Positions 12,306 to 25,002 of a stretch of 64,000 bases of DNA are shown here, in pieces; within the stretch, counting starts at the first letter, position 1, and every line of letters starts with the position of its first letter. The stretch covers positions 4,631,182 to 4,695,181 of the forward strand of contig JAJHZJ010000808.1 in NCBI GenBank assembly GCA_023548195.1, read 5' to 3'. This stretch comes from Bettongia penicillata ogilbyi (taxonomy: Eukaryota; Chordata; Mammalia; Diprotodontia; Potoroidae). A program made the position numbers and the translations under genes. Below the pieces are notes generated by a model that worked only from the letters and a program-made list of their open reading frames with translations, was not told the DNA's origin and did not search any database.

Positions 12306-12666
12306 TACCCATTCAATTCAGTAAACATTCCTTACCGGCCTGTTTGCCAAGGATACAAAGATGAAACAAAAAGCCCAGAGTTACTGGAAGGATCAAATGA
12401 GAAAGCTGACATAAAAAGACAAGACTCCATGCAAATCCTGGGATAACTGTAAGAAGATTATAATTAGCTGGGGATATAATATAGAAACAGGATTATAGTC
12501 CTGCCCGTCAAGAGCTACGAGTGATCGCCCAGGCCATTTTGTATAGTTCTTTCATTTTACAGAAGAGGAAACTGAAGTCCAGAGGTAAATGTTACTTGTG
12601 GGGTAGTTAACTTGCACAGTCAGAACTTGACCCCAAGGATGGCTATTTTATAGTTAATTAAAATAC

Positions 12667-12908
12667 TGTCGTTGGTCAGTCGAGTCCAACTCTTTGTGAC
12701 CCCATTTGGGGTTTTCTTGACAAAGATACTGGGGTGGTCTGCCATTTCCTGCTCCAACTCATTTTACAGATGAGGAACCTGAGGAAAACAGGGTTAAGTG
12801 ACTTGCCTAGGATCACATAACTACTAAGTATCTGACACCAGAACTGCACTTAGGAAGTCTTCCTGACTCCAGGCCTGGCACTCTATCCACTGTGCCACCT
12901 AGCTGCCC
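12667..12908 (-). repeat. 242-bp tRNA-derived SINE with perfect 11-bp target duplication
   Basis: Antisense: 'ccaactctttgtgaccccat', 'cattttacagatgaggaacc', 'ggcactctatccactgtgcc', 'acctagctgccc'. Flanked on both sides by AATTAAAATAC (12656-12666 and 12909-12919). Same length as the copy at 10866. Confidence 0.92.
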
Positions 12909-13327
12909 AATTAAAATACACTTTCCTGAGTTTTGAGTTGTACCCTTCATCCTTCATCACTCACACTCATTAGTGGAAATTACCCAAAGCTGCTAAGAAA
13001 AAAGAAAAAAGATGAACCTTCTAATTTTGCAGTCAATCCCAATACAGACCATTACTTTATTTATCCAATGGTTTTTACCAAAGAATGAAAAAATCTCTAC
13101 ATAGTTTACCACTTCAGTCACAAAAATTGACCCATTCCCATGTGGGAAACAGGCTTGGAACTCAAATAGCTCCACTCCAATCTCTCTCCTGCCAGATGTA
13201 CTGTTAGCAAAGGCAGACTGACACAGGGCAAGGAAGGGTGAACATTCCCACTGCTGCAAGTGGAAATCAAGTAAACATTTTCCTTCTGGTTTCATAGAAG
13301 ATGTTGACAAAGGCTCAGACAAGGGGC

Positions 13328-13592
13328 AGGAAGGAAGGAAGGAAACATTTAATAAGCACTTACTATGTGCCAGCTACTGTGCTAAGCATTTTACAGTTAC
13401 AATCTCACTGACCCTCACAATAACTCTGGGAAGTAGGTGCTATTATCATCCCCATTTTACACCTGAGGAAACTGAGGCAGTCAGTGGTTAAGAGGTTTAT
13501 CCAGGGCCACACAGCTAGTACGTATCCGATGTGAATCTGGGTCTTTCTGACTTCAGGAGCAGTGCTCTAGCCACTGGGCTACCTAGTAGACT
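13328..13592 (-). repeat. CORE/MIR-type SINE, antisense, nearly full length
   Basis: 'aagcacttactatgtgccag', 'tgctaagcattttacagtta', 'ccccattttacacctgagga', 'agccactgggctacctag'. An AAGG run precedes it. Confidence 0.87.
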
Positions 13593-13634
13593 CTAGGTTT
13601 AGAAGCTAGGTCCAAAAACATTTTATCAGTCAAC

Positions 13635-13740
13635 AAATACTGAGGACAGGGACTATTTCATTTTGCCTCAGTATTCTCCTTACCTAGTACGTAGCATCTG
13701 GTGCACAGCAAGCACTTAATACATGTTTGTTGACAACTGT
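13635..13740 (+). repeat. L2 LINE 3' terminal fragment
   Basis: 'gaggacagggactatttcat' then 'agcacttaatacatgtttgt' is the terminal L2 motif. Confidence 0.7.
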
Positions 13741-14574
13741 TAAAATGTGTTAAGTTATAAGTAAGTAGCCTAATAATCATCCATTTGAGCAAATTCCCAT
13801 ATATAGAAATTCCTCAACCTTCCATCAGTTAGAGGAAATCAAAGTAAATTTATTTAACAGAAGGAAAGGAAAAGAAAATCTAGTGCCATTATAAAGCAGG
13901 CAAATGCTTTCATTTCTTTCTGTGACATGCACAGATTATGATCCTGGCCTAATTTCACAAGGACGTTTTGGGGGACTTAAAGTCAAGTTCATCACCGAAT
14001 GAAAATGTCAGGCCTTCACAATTCTGTCACTGCTTTTTTCCCATGCCACTCTTGCACGGAGGAGAATATTCCAAATTCATGTCATCTCTCTGTCTAAGGT
14101 GTTCAGTGGATCCATGGACTATATGCACAGGTTGGAATATGTAGTCAATACTGACCATGTCACCAATTTCTAAAACGTGGGTTTGAACCAGAGCAGCATG
14201 GGATGCATGCACAAGGAAAGGGAAAGGAGTGGCTTCTCTGGCCAGAGACGCTACTGAACTCTCTTTGGGGACTCTGCAGCTTACTATTTTTTCATTCAAG
14301 GTGATTATATACTCATTTATCATAGCTTATGGAGAGAGCTATGCAAGCAAACATAAAATGATTAAAAGTCAGTTTCCAGAATAGGCCTTTGTTTTGTTTT
14401 ACCCCTCTAGTGCCTTAAGGCCAAATTTCCTTGTGCCAAAGCCGGGGAATATTACAGCTCTGCTTGGGGGGAATTTTAAACTTTCTCCCTTTCCTTACAT
14501 CTCCTCCTCTTCCTCCTAAATTTGAGAAATATGTGTTCAGATAACAGCATTAAAATAATCAAGTAAGAATCATG

Positions 14575-14830
14575 AGAGCAAACATTTAAGTAGTGCCTTA
14601 GGGTTTGGAAAACACTTTACCTGCATTATCTCAGTTGGCCAATGCGTCGTCAGGAGAGAGTCTATACAGATCACTGTTTTGAAGCCAAACACAATAGCTG
14701 CATTTCCCCAATAATTCAACCAAAGTAGGGAAGGCTTTATGAGCTTCAAGGGTCTTTGTCTATGGTCACTAGCAAGGCAGAGACAGGACTAAACCCATCA
14801 GCTCTCTTTCTACCAAACCATACAACCTCT
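14575..14830 (-). repeat. Diverged antisense MIR-type SINE
   Basis: 'agtgccttagggtttggaaa' and 'cactttacctgcattatctc' at the left, 'gcaaggcagagacaggact' and 'ctttctaccaaaccatac' at the right; the middle is decayed. Confidence 0.55.
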
Positions 14831-15016
14831 CTCTTTTCTGGCGTTGTTAAATGCTTGGAAAGGTGTCTTAAGGCAGGGACACAAACTTTTTAAAGTCAAG
14901 GAATATATCTATATCTATAGATATAGATACACACACACACATATATGCATATGTAAAATGGAACATCGATTGTACATATCAATTGTGTTTTAATAATATG
15001 TCTATTTCATAGTCTT

Positions 15017-15260
15017 GAAGTTGGGGAGAACTGTAGAGGTCATCTGGTTCATCCAACCTGTAGAGGTCATAGAGGATTTCTCCCCATATCTCCCACAAGT
15101 AGTTTTAACCTCTTCTTAAAGACAACCAGCAATGGGAAATTCTTCCCCTTCCAAGTGTCATTGCATTTTTGGAAATCCCCAAATGGTAGAAAGTTCTTCT
15201 TTATGAAGTTAGTATCTTCCTTCATGAAACTTTTATTATCCTATTTATGCCAGGTAGAAT
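15017..15260 (-). repeat. CR1/L3-like LINE fragment, antisense
   Basis: Contains 'gtagaggtcatctggttcat', 'ttaaagacaaccagcaatgg' and 'gaaattcttccccttccaag', the reverse of the CR1-type 3' region seen in sense at 40.0-40.9 kb. Confidence 0.6.
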
Positions 15261-15429
15261 TCCACAAAATAATTCTAATCCTTTAACCATACAACACCCT
15301 TTAAAATACTTGGAGACCAAAGGAAAAAACAATACAGACAACCATTTCTTTTTCCCACCCCATTCTAATAATCCTCTTCTAGACAAGCTTCTACTTGTTG
15401 ATGTTTCTCCTAAAATATGGTGTACACAC

Positions 15430-16105
15430 TAATAGAGTCTTAGTGGAGCTATGAACTAATATGGCTATTTAGAAAAACAATTTGTCATTATACATGAAAA
15501 TTCACTGCATTGTTCGTATCCTTTGACTCAGTGTTTTCATACTAGGTATTCACCAAAAGGAAGTCAAAGATACAAGGAAAGACCCTGAATATATCAAAAC
15601 ATACATAACAGTACTTTTAGTGATAGATTAAAAAAAAAACTGAAAGCAAGATGTGTATCCATTATTAGGGAATGATGGCATATAGATTTAAGGGAATACA
15701 ACTACACAATAAAAAACAAAGAATATAGGGAATTCAGAGAGGCACAAGAAGATTTCTGCGAACTGATACTGAGTGGAGGAAGCCAAACTAGGAAAAAACA
15801 TAAACACAATGACTACAAATGGAAGGAACATTTTCAAAAAAGCAAATAAAACTATGTAACTATAATAAATAACCAAGTTTAGCCCTAAAGATGAAAAAAA
15901 ATCATTTCCTTCTCCTCATTGGAGAGGTGTGGAACAGTGCATAGACTGTAAGATTCAGCTGATACATGAGTTAATTTTGCTGAACTGCTTTTTGACATCT
16001 ATTTTTGATTCTTAGCTCAAATGGATGGCTGGACAGAGGAAGGGAAAGAGCTAAATTCAGAATAAAGGTGATGTAAAAAAAAAAGAAATCAATAAAAATT
16101 TAATG
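15430..16105 (+). repeat. Decayed LINE 3' end (L1-like), sense
   Basis: 'attcagagaggcacaagaag' followed by 'gaactgatactgagtggagg' is a recurrent LINE 3' block. It ends with 'aaaggtgatgt', an A-run and 'aatcaataaaaattt'. Related tails occur at 21215 and 63530. Class assignment is from memory. Confidence 0.55.
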
Positions 16106-16379
16106 CCTCAGAATGAACACCATCATCCCAGATGTATCTGTTCAGATGAGAGTACAGAGGGTACACCTTTTTCATCTCTCATTCTGTATTCTGTACTTTT
16201 TCCCTCCAGTGTCTCAAGTCAGCTTTCTGATAGCCATATCACACTGTTAATTCACACTAAGATGACAATCAGCTAGAATCCAGGTCACAGATACAGAGTT
16301 TGGACAGGACCACAGAAATTAAGTAGTGTCTCCCCCCACCCTATGAAAAAAATTACTTAGGATTTGCACTTTGCACATA

Positions 16380-16535
16380 TCTTGTATTTATTTGTACGTG
16401 TACATACTGTTTTTCCTGGTAGAAATCAAACTCCTTGAAGGAAAGAATGGGGTTTTTTTTGTCCTTATATTCTTAACATCTAGTACAATGCCTGACACGC
16501 GGCAGAGAGACTTAACAAGTGCCTGTTGATTGATC
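16380..16535 (+). repeat. L2 LINE 3' end
   Basis: 'aaactccttgaaggaaagaa' then 'catctagtacaatgcctgac' and 'aacaagtgcctgttgattga'. Confidence 0.72.
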
Positions 16536-17446
16536 GGTCCACCCCACACACACACAGCCCCACCCTGAATTTAGCTGATGAGAAAACGAAAGCCCAGGGA
16601 ATAAAGTGATTTATCCCCAAATTTTCTTTCTATAAACTGTTGAGCTGCATCTTCCCCCTCCCGTATTCACAAATTGAAGGGTTTTTTTTAATGTCAAAAT
16701 GAGACTTTATACCTACTCCTCTTAAATTTCATTTTGTTAGGGTCAGCTGATAGCTTTAGCCCCTCCAGAACTTTTCACATCCTAATTCTGCCATCCCAAA
16801 TATTAGCTCTACTTCCCCTGTCTTAGACACACAAACTCAATGTCTTATAGCCTATTCCCTCAAATTAGGGCACCTGTAAAAATATTAAATAGGACAAAAC
16901 TAAGACCATGCTTCTATACGCTTCTAGCACCCTCCTCCTCCAAGGGCTCCATGAATCCAATAACCAATATTTTTTGGACATCAACTATGAATCCACTTAA
17001 CTTTTGCACAGCCTAGGGGGTCTTTATTTTGGCATCAACTATGTCATGAGAAGGTCAGTAAGGTACTTCACTGAAATAAAGATAGACATGTCTCTGATCT
17101 AAAGGTGTTTATTAGAAACCCGATTGAAAAAAGAAAATAAAATTAGCCTGGAATAACTTGGAGAATGCTCAAACTGCAAGAGACCATAGAGATCCAGACC
17201 AATTCTTTGCAAATAAGAAAATTCACAGCCCAAAGAAAGAAAATCACTTGCTCAGCACTGCACAAGTCAGAGGTAGAGCTGAACCAAGAGGCCCTATCTC
17301 ATACCACTTTTCTTTTCATTAAGAGCCATAAGTGAATCCACTAGAAATCACTGCATCCTTTTCTAAGTACTTAAAAAGCATCCATATAATAATCTATACC
17401 TAGTATTGTATCATGTTCATCATTCCATAGTTCAAGGAATATACCC

Positions 17447-17667
<221 letters not shown>

Positions 17668-17844
17668 AAAATTGGAACATTTGACCAGCATTCTGGTACC
17701 TTTCCCATTCTCCATGATTCCTCAAGAACTATAGACCTCTTGAGGAAGCTCTTTTAGCACCCTCCCTAGGATGCCATTCATCCTGGCTTGAAGACCCAAA
17801 TTCATTTGAAATAATTTCTTCATTCCAATTATCTCTTTATAACA

Positions 17845-18055
17845 ACAACAATAATAATAGCTAGCAATGGATTGCAATGCAATTGCAATGAATTTTACAA
17901 ATAGGATCTCATTTGGTCCTCACAACAAGCCCAGGAGAAAAGGTGCTATCAAAGTCCCCATTTTCCTTCCCATCATTAACAGGTAGGATTTGAACTCAGG
18001 TCTTCCTGATTCTAGGACCAGCCATCTATCCATTGCACCACCCAGTTGCTTCTGT
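17845..18055 (-). repeat. CORE/MIR-type SINE, antisense
   Basis: 'aataataatagctagcaatg', 'taggatctcatttggtcctc', 'ggatttgaactcaggtcttc' and tRNA head 'tccattgcaccacccagttg'. Confidence 0.82.
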
Positions 18056-18939
18056 CTTTAACCACATTTTTTTTTGGTATGCTTCCTGGCTTAAAGATCA
18101 CTTTCTCCATAAAGAAAATGGAAGGAAAATAGAATTTGGCTAGTCTTGCTTTCTTTCTGTCATGTGTCTGCACATCATCCACTCCAAGAGACAATCTCGT
18201 CTCTTTCCCTGTTCCTTTTGCTCTAAAGAAAGCCTGAGACATCCTTTAGATTGTCCTTAACTTGGTCACAGGTCTCAGCTCATTCTGGACTTCCTGATAC
18301 TGACCTTACAATCACCACAACTGTTTTGTATTTCTTCTTGCTTATATTCCCCTTCTTTCACCTTTTGGATATGTCCTTGAATGATACGAGCTCATCTAGA
18401 AAGTCCCCATGCAGAGAAGGTGTCACTTGAGAGGTTCTTCATTGGGATCAGAAATAAAATTCTGAACGTTGTGCATTCCTCCTTAACTACTCCTTCCTTT
18501 TTAGAGTCCTAAACCATGAGATCACACTTATCACGTTTCTTTGAGTGTTTAAAAATATCCTCTCAAACTCTAGTTTGCATAGCTGACTAAGTCCAAGCTT
18601 CTTCTGTTTGGACCCTTTCTGTTTACAAGGTTATTTTCTTCCAAGGTTACCACCTTTTTCATTTACCAACAAGTTGCAATTTGCTCATCCCAAATTAAGT
18701 TGTGAGTAATACTTTCCCTGCTCACATTCCTTTCCCTTCAGAGATAAAACTGTCATGCAAGCCAAACAAACGGTCAGATTCTCTGCTTTGAGCTGGGTAA
18801 GACATGCAGCAGATATCCACAAAATAGTAGAAATACTGTAAGGTAGCTTTTCCATGTTATCAGGAAAGCATTATTCATTACTTCCTTCTGGCTGAGTTGT
18901 CTGTAGTACATTTCCCCAACAACTTATGTTTGACCAAGA

Positions 18940-19060
18940 TCAGGTCACTTTAATACTTTGAGCCTCAGTTTCCTCACCTGCAAAATTGGGATAATACTAT
19001 CCCCAATACTATCTACCTCACAAAGCTGTTGCAAGAACAACACTCTGTAAACCTGTTATG
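18940..19060 (+). repeat. Sense MIR-type SINE body
   Basis: 'gagcctcagtttcctcacct' followed by 'atctacctcacaaagctgtt'. Confidence 0.7.
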
Positions 19061-19279
19061 TTAAAGTTTTGTCATCACCCTCACTTTTGCTTCTCTCTTA
19101 TCATCCCCATCCAAGGTTAGACTATCATCAAATCCTAGAAAAATTTCACAATACTCTGGGGGTTCCAGGGAAAAAAGGATGAAAACCACTGCATTAATGT
19201 ACAGCTTAATAAGTGGTTAAGCTTTGTATTAGAGATTAACCATGTAATTTGGGGCAATGCTAAAAATGTGGTGGTTCTT

Positions 19280-19470
19280 AAGAAGATGAGAGCAGATTTT
19301 CAACTCTGGCATTGATTTTTACTTGTTCCTTGTGTGACCCTGGGCAAATCACTAAACTTCTTTGAGACTCAATTTCCTAATGTAAAATAGAGGGGGTAGT
19401 AACATAAATGAGAAAAAAAAAATGAAACTAAATGCTGCAAAAGAACAATGATAAAGCTTGGGCCCAAAAG
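19280..19470 (+). repeat. Sense MIR-type SINE, interrupted
   Basis: 'gtgtgaccctgggcaaatca' and 'gactcaatttcctaatgtaa' are the core of the family; the tail is altered by A-rich sequence. Confidence 0.7.
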
Positions 19471-20599
19471 AGGATTGGGGAAAAAAAGTATCTTCCTTTC
19501 CCCATTGTAGAGGTACACAGCTAGTGATGCCAATAGTGTTAAGCCTAGTCAAAGTGTTGGTTAGTTTTGATGAACTGCCTCCTGTCCCACCCTCCACCCC
19601 CATTTTTTTTAGTCTCTCTTATAAAGGACAGTCCTTTAAGGTGAAAGGATGCTCATGAAAGTTCCAAGAAAATCTAAGCATAAATGAGCTTCCACGGAAC
19701 ACACAAAAGCTGGGCAGGATCTTAGGATAAAGGGTAAAGTTACCAACTAGATCTCACTTCATAGCCTCAAGATGGTCTAGGGGCTTCCGTGGCCATGAAG
19801 GGTCATCAGCTGTGGGTATGGTGCCTTCCTAAGGTAGTGTCAACCTTCTGGGCACCTACACCCTTTAGCTTCAGAGCACACACAATCATGTATTCCTACT
19901 CATTCAGAATGCTAATCTCTAGTTCAAGATTTGCTTGCTTGGCTCATTTTTTCCATTCCTGGCTCCTCTCTTCCATTTTTTCCTCAACTCCAGATGGTGG
20001 CAGTAGTCAGGCACCATTAGGTGAAACCTTACCACCAACAGCATTTTAAAATCCACCCACTGTGCCCTCATTCTGCCTAAATGGCCATGAAATGATATTA
20101 AAGCCTGATTTAGAGCAAGCTGCCCAAACTGATGGAAGGAGTTGATTCATCTCAATATCACGAGTAATTTATTCTTAAGAAGCTAGTTCATCCTTCATCT
20201 CAGAGTCAAGCCTAGGGTTCTAATTTAACATTTAAGTAGTACTTTGGAAAGTACTCCATATTCATTGTATTAGTTATTTTCCACACTGGAAGCTTGCTTC
20301 CATTACTGTGCTTATTGAGAGCATCGTCAGTGTGTCAGCAACGGGAGGAGGATTCTAATTCAAGGTGTTCCTGAACAACTAAAGAGCCTACTTGAAAGTA
20401 TCCCTACCTTCCCACCAGGCTTCAGGAAAATCATTGAGACTAATACTTGTGCTACCTACCTCACAGTGTAGGCTCAAATGAATACCTCATATAAAATAAT
20501 ATAAGTGTAAACTATATATATGTAAGTTCTTGTGACCATTACTACTATTGCTGGTCCCAAGACCCCTCTGAAGATTCACATTTTTCATGTGTTAACAAG

Positions 20600-20855
20600 G
20601 TGAAGCATTAGGTGGTGCAATGGCTAGAGCTTTGGACTAGAAGTTAGGAGTGCCCGACCTTCAGTCCCACTTCAGACACTTCTAGATTTATGTCTAAAGG
20701 CACTTAGTCCCTGTCACCCTCAGCTTCCTCATTTGCAAAATGGAGATAAAAGCAACACTTACTTCCCAAGTAGAAACAAGAGAGAATATTTTTATAACTT
20801 TCTTCAAACCTTAAAGCGCTACATAAATGCAGCTATTATAATGAATAAGAATAGA
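20600..20855 (+). repeat. Sense tRNA-derived SINE, nearly full length
   Basis: Head 'aggtggtgcaatggctagag' (A-box-like), then 'cctcagcttcctcatttgca' and tail 'gcgctacataaatgcagcta'. Confidence 0.8.
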
Positions 20856-21214
20856 ATTCAAAGGATATTCAGATTCACCCATGATTCCACTAGAAAGCTG
20901 TCTTTTTGACAAGTGGCTATATTATCTAGGTCATCTCCTGGACAATTTTCATTGTCTGCCTGGCTTTAAAGTCATTCAAAAGTCAACTGATCCAAACTTA
21001 GTTTGAAGGAAAAAACCAAAATGGAGGAGGGAGCCATAGATTGGACTTCTCTATTTCTGGAGCTCCAATTATATTTGGAGGTCACAATGAATTGCAAAAA
21101 GAGAAAGATTCAAGATCTTTTTTCATTGACTTTTAAATTGTTCAGAATATTTTCAGAATAGGCTTTTTTCTGGAACATAAAGGCACTTAAAGCTAATAGG
21201 GAAAGCACTGTCCT

Positions 21215-21455
21215 GCAGAAGATGAAAAAATCCATCTGTATCTCTTCTTTACTGAGTCAGGTATGGACCATTACATATGATTTCAGGTTCACCTGCTTTA
21301 TATGGGTCAGTTTTGCTACACTGCTTCCTCCCCTGCCCCCTTTTAAAATAATTTGCAATAAGAGATGACTCCCCTGGTAGGGGAAGAAGAAGAACTATAT
21401 TCAGGTAGGAAGGTGATGTATAAACAAAAGATGTCAATAAAAGTTAATTAAAAAA
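21215..21455 (+). repeat. LINE 3' tail, second copy of the 15.9-kb type
   Basis: Shares with 15.9-16.1 kb the order 'ttttgctacactgctt', 'gagatgactcccctgg', 'ggtgatgtataaacaaaaga' and 'tgtcaataaaagttaatt'. Confidence 0.55.
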
Positions 21456-21749
21456 AAACAAAGCCAATAGGGAGATCCCTTCCCCCCTCTACGGTCAGAT
21501 ATAGTGGAAAGAACTTCGTAACCCTTGGCAACTTCTATAAACCTTCATGACCCTCAGTTTTCTTACCTGTAAAATGAAGGTGATATGTCACTCTTAGGGA
21601 ACAACTATGTATCAGGCATTGCTATGACACTTTTTGTTTTGTGACTATGAAGAATTAGGAAGACATGATGACTGTCTTCAGTATGCGAATAGCTATAGTG
21701 GAGGAAGTATTAGATTCCCTTTTCAATTCAGGAGACATGGCTGTTCTGT

Positions 21750-21969
21750 CATGTTTAATTCTCATTACTCCACTTGGGGGTTTCCTGGCAAAGATACTGG
21801 AGTGGTTTACCATGTCCTTCTCCAGCTCATTTTGCAGATGAAGAAACTGAGGCAGGTAGTGTTAAGGGATTTGCCCAGAGTCACACAGCTAGGAAGTATC
21901 TGAGGCCACATTTGAACTTAGGTCATCCAGGGCCAGATCTCTGTCCACTGCAGCACCACCTAGTAGCCC
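21750..21969 (-). repeat. tRNA-derived SINE of the 242-bp family, antisense
   Basis: 'ctccttctccagctcatttt'-type body ('tgtccttctccagctcattt'), 'gaagaaactgaggcaggtag', 'cccagagtcacacagctagg', head 'gcaccacctagtagccc'. Confidence 0.85.
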
Positions 21970-22549
21970 TTTGGGGACATAACCAGGAGCAGTGGAAGCT
22001 ACAGAGAGAGATAAAAGACCTAATGCAGAAGAAAACTTCTTAATACTCAGAGTTGTCCAAAATGTTTTTTTGGGCTCCTTCAGGAGACAAAAGACTCTCT
22101 CTTGCAGGAGGAGCTCTAGCCTCACAGGCTACAGAAGAGATTCTTGAGGAGGTACAGACTAAATCAACCAAACAAACATCTGTTAAGTATTCACACGCCA
22201 TGAGTTTCACGATAGCACCTACTTCACAGGTTTGTTGTGAGATTAAATAGGTAACGTAGGTAACATAGTGCTTTGCCAGTCTAAGAGCACTATATAAAAA
22301 GAACAAACGGTATTGAAAATGAAGAGAGGACTAGAGAGGAGACCAAACATAATGTAAGTGAATGATAACAGATTTTATTAAAGAGGCGAGACTGTTTGCC
22401 CAGAGAAGGAAAATGTACGAGTATCTCCAAGTATATGTTATTTATTTGGTACTTTCCTTCAACAGAGAATCGAACAAAAGTGAAGCAGATTTCCAAGTTT
22501 GAGAGCTTAGTTTGGCAAAAGTTAGAACTTCTCCACTGCGGAAGCAATC

Positions 22550-22740
22550 AAACAAGGGAGAGAATTAGATTGGTCTCTGGAAGAGATCTTAGAGTCTTTA
22601 GTCTAAACATCTCATTTTACAGACAAGAAAACCAAGATCTAAAGAGGTTAATTGTCTTAACCATGTTCATAGAGGGTAGCACTAAGACAGGATTTGAACT
22701 CACTTCTCCTGACTGCAAAGTCAATGTGTTCTTTCTGCTA
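22550..22740 (-). repeat. Antisense MIR-like SINE
   Basis: 'catctcattttacagacaag', 'gacaggatttgaactcactt' and 'ttctttctgctatactcag'. A plus-strand open frame of 168 codons across it (22396-22902) is therefore repeat-derived. Confidence 0.7.
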
Positions 22741-23264
22741 TACTCAGATGCTGAAACCCAAGTCAAAAGAGATTACGGAAATCTCAGGACCCAGAGAGCT
22801 TTCATTCTTTTCTTTTTTAAGTTAAATTTTATCTTCAATTTATTGATTCCTAGTGTTTTTATATCACATTCATTTGCAAATAGCTCCTTCTCCCTTCCCT
22901 AGCTTTTAACAAAGATTAGACAAAGTTCCACACAGCTACTCCCACACCACTGTGGTGGAGAGGGAGGGGCAATGTGACTGTTCAATTCCACCAGGAGATC
23001 TTTCAGGGCAGGTGAGTCAGCTTTGGCTTAAGCCTGAACTCATTCTGAGACAGACGGGACAAAATGACCTTTGGAGCTATGGTCCTACAGAGAATCACAG
23101 AGAGGGGAAAAAACCATAGAGGTGCAGCATCTATAATTCTCTAGTTCACAAAAATGTGCTTGGGACCTGAGAGTCAGTCCCATTTCGAAAATTATGTTTC
23201 TAATATAGTCTTCCTCTTGTGGGAAAATATGGCATTTCACAACTTGGCATATGTAAGCTAAAAA

Positions 23265-23289
23265 TATTTGCATCTGCATGATGCAAATA
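23265..23289. promoter_or_regulatory. Inverted pair of POU/Oct octamer motifs (candidate)
   Basis: TATTTGCATC, five bases, then GATGCAAATA: 10-bp perfect arms containing ATTTGCAT and ATGCAAAT, the two orientations of the octamer bound by POU-domain factors. The surrounding 23.19-23.34 kb shows no repeat I recognise. Binding is inference. Confidence 0.35.
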
Positions 23290-24229
23290 CAGAGTATTCT
23301 GCCTGCAGTCTACATGCATGAATTAACAGTCTGACAAGACACAATGCTGACCGAACACAATGGTCTTTACTTTACACAACTTGCGGTTGTTAGGAAGGGA
23401 AATACATCAAGTTGCCCATTATCACTGCAGTTAATTTGGGCTATTGCATTTTGGCTTGGTGCCTGCTGTAGGACTGAGACAGCTTCATACTTCTATTTGA
23501 GTCCTTCAATAAAATCTGGAGTCTGCCTGGTACTCAGTGGGCTTAATCTTAAGCCAAAGGATATTTCTGTGCCACTTTGGAATGTCTAAATACATGTTAA
23601 GGACCATGGCTCACTTTTTAATAATAAAAGAAGGTTTTTCGGGGAGAAAAAGAATGCTTTCTAGATGCTGCATTATTTATCTGCAGTCTGCTCCTTCAGC
23701 AGTGAAAGTGCCTTAATGCTGTTAATGGCAGCCCACCAATTCTCCTACTACTTTGGGCTGTTCCCGCTGTTCTCTGAGAGCCACACAGACTGATGGCTGG
23801 TGAGGACTCGCACAATTCCCTCTCTCTTGCACCTGAATGGTCTGCATGACCAATACCAGCAGCACTCAATAATTCTGACATGACCCAAGAATAATAAAAA
23901 CTATGAAAAATGGTCTGTCTGTCAAAATCTATTCTTTTTTCAAATCCAGCTCTAAGAACTGCTACCCTGGCTTGGAGTGCTAAGAGAAGGAAAACCTTCC
24001 CACATTGGAAATATCCTTTAACAGTTCTACTCAAAGTGATTCTAAAACATAACCACTTTTTGTGCATTTCTTAAGATAAAAAGGAGATTCTCCATTCTTG
24101 GTAAAAGGAAATTTACATTTATTTCTGTGGAGAAAATGAAAATGTCATTCAAAAATTCAACTCAAAGTTTATCACGTTTAAGATGAGGCAACATACAACT
24201 TCTGATCTAGATTATTTATAATAGTCTAC

Positions 24230-24484
24230 TAATTGGTTTCCTGCTTCATTAATTCTTCACATTATAGCCTGGTAGAATTCGATACTTCATCTCCCTCACC
24301 TCTCATACTTAATCAGTTACCAAATCTTACAATCTCTCTTTCCACATCTCTCATAGCCTTTCTCTACTTACACAGCCTACATCCTAAGTTCACACACTCA
24401 TCACCTATTGCTTAAATTCTGACAGTGGTCTCCTGATTGGTCTCCTTTACTTCATATCGCTCACCATTCCAATTTATTCCCCCA
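24230..24484 (+). repeat. L2 LINE fragment, left part
   Basis: 'cctttctctacttacacagc' and 'gtggtctcctgattggtctc' are L2 segments just upstream of those resuming at 25003. Confidence 0.7.
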
Positions 24485-25002
24485 TAATAGCAAGCACTAG
24501 AGCGTAATAGCAACCACACAGGGTGGGCTGCTAACAGATTCTTTGATCTGCTTTTCTAAAGGAAATACAACTTTAAAGGGGTCAACAATCTTACTTTAAT
24601 TAAAAAAAAGTAGAAAGAAGTGAGTATAGAAAATACAGAGAAATTAGCACAGAGATTCAACAGATGGGGGTCCAACAGTCTGAACAAAGTAATACACCCA
24701 CCTACATACACCACCAGGCTGAGTAATCTGGGGATTCTTAACAAATGAACACTCAGAGTCCCATCCAGGGAATCAAAAGGTCCTTCTGATGAGTGAGCAC
24801 CCAAAGCAAAATGCCAGCCTCCAAGAACATATAACAAAGACTTGGCCCCTGATTAGCTCAGAGGCATGAAACCTTCTTGACTCAGCACAGTTGTGAATTA
24901 TCAGGGTTCAAAGGAAATTAATCCTTCAGATGCTTACAAGTTAGCCTGAGCCTAGGAAACTGAACTCAGGGGAAAAAAATCCTACTTTGCTTATGCTTAC
25001 AT
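24485..25002. mobile_element. Insertion inside an L2, possibly an antisense LTR
   Basis: About 518 bp interrupt an otherwise collinear L2. The insert contains 'ggggtcaacaatcttacttt' and 'gggggtccaacagtctgaac', and a phrase 'ggcccctgattagctcagag'. I associate this combination with a marsupial retroviral-type LTR but cannot locate clean TG/CA ends or a target duplication. Confidence 0.4.

Noticed and set aside
22396..22902. 168-codon plus-strand open frame
   Set aside because: Its middle is an antisense SINE and its end an AT-rich stretch; no recognisable domain.
23696..24067. 123-codon minus-strand open frame
   Set aside because: No recognisable motif; its reading does not join any APBB2 exon phase convincingly.
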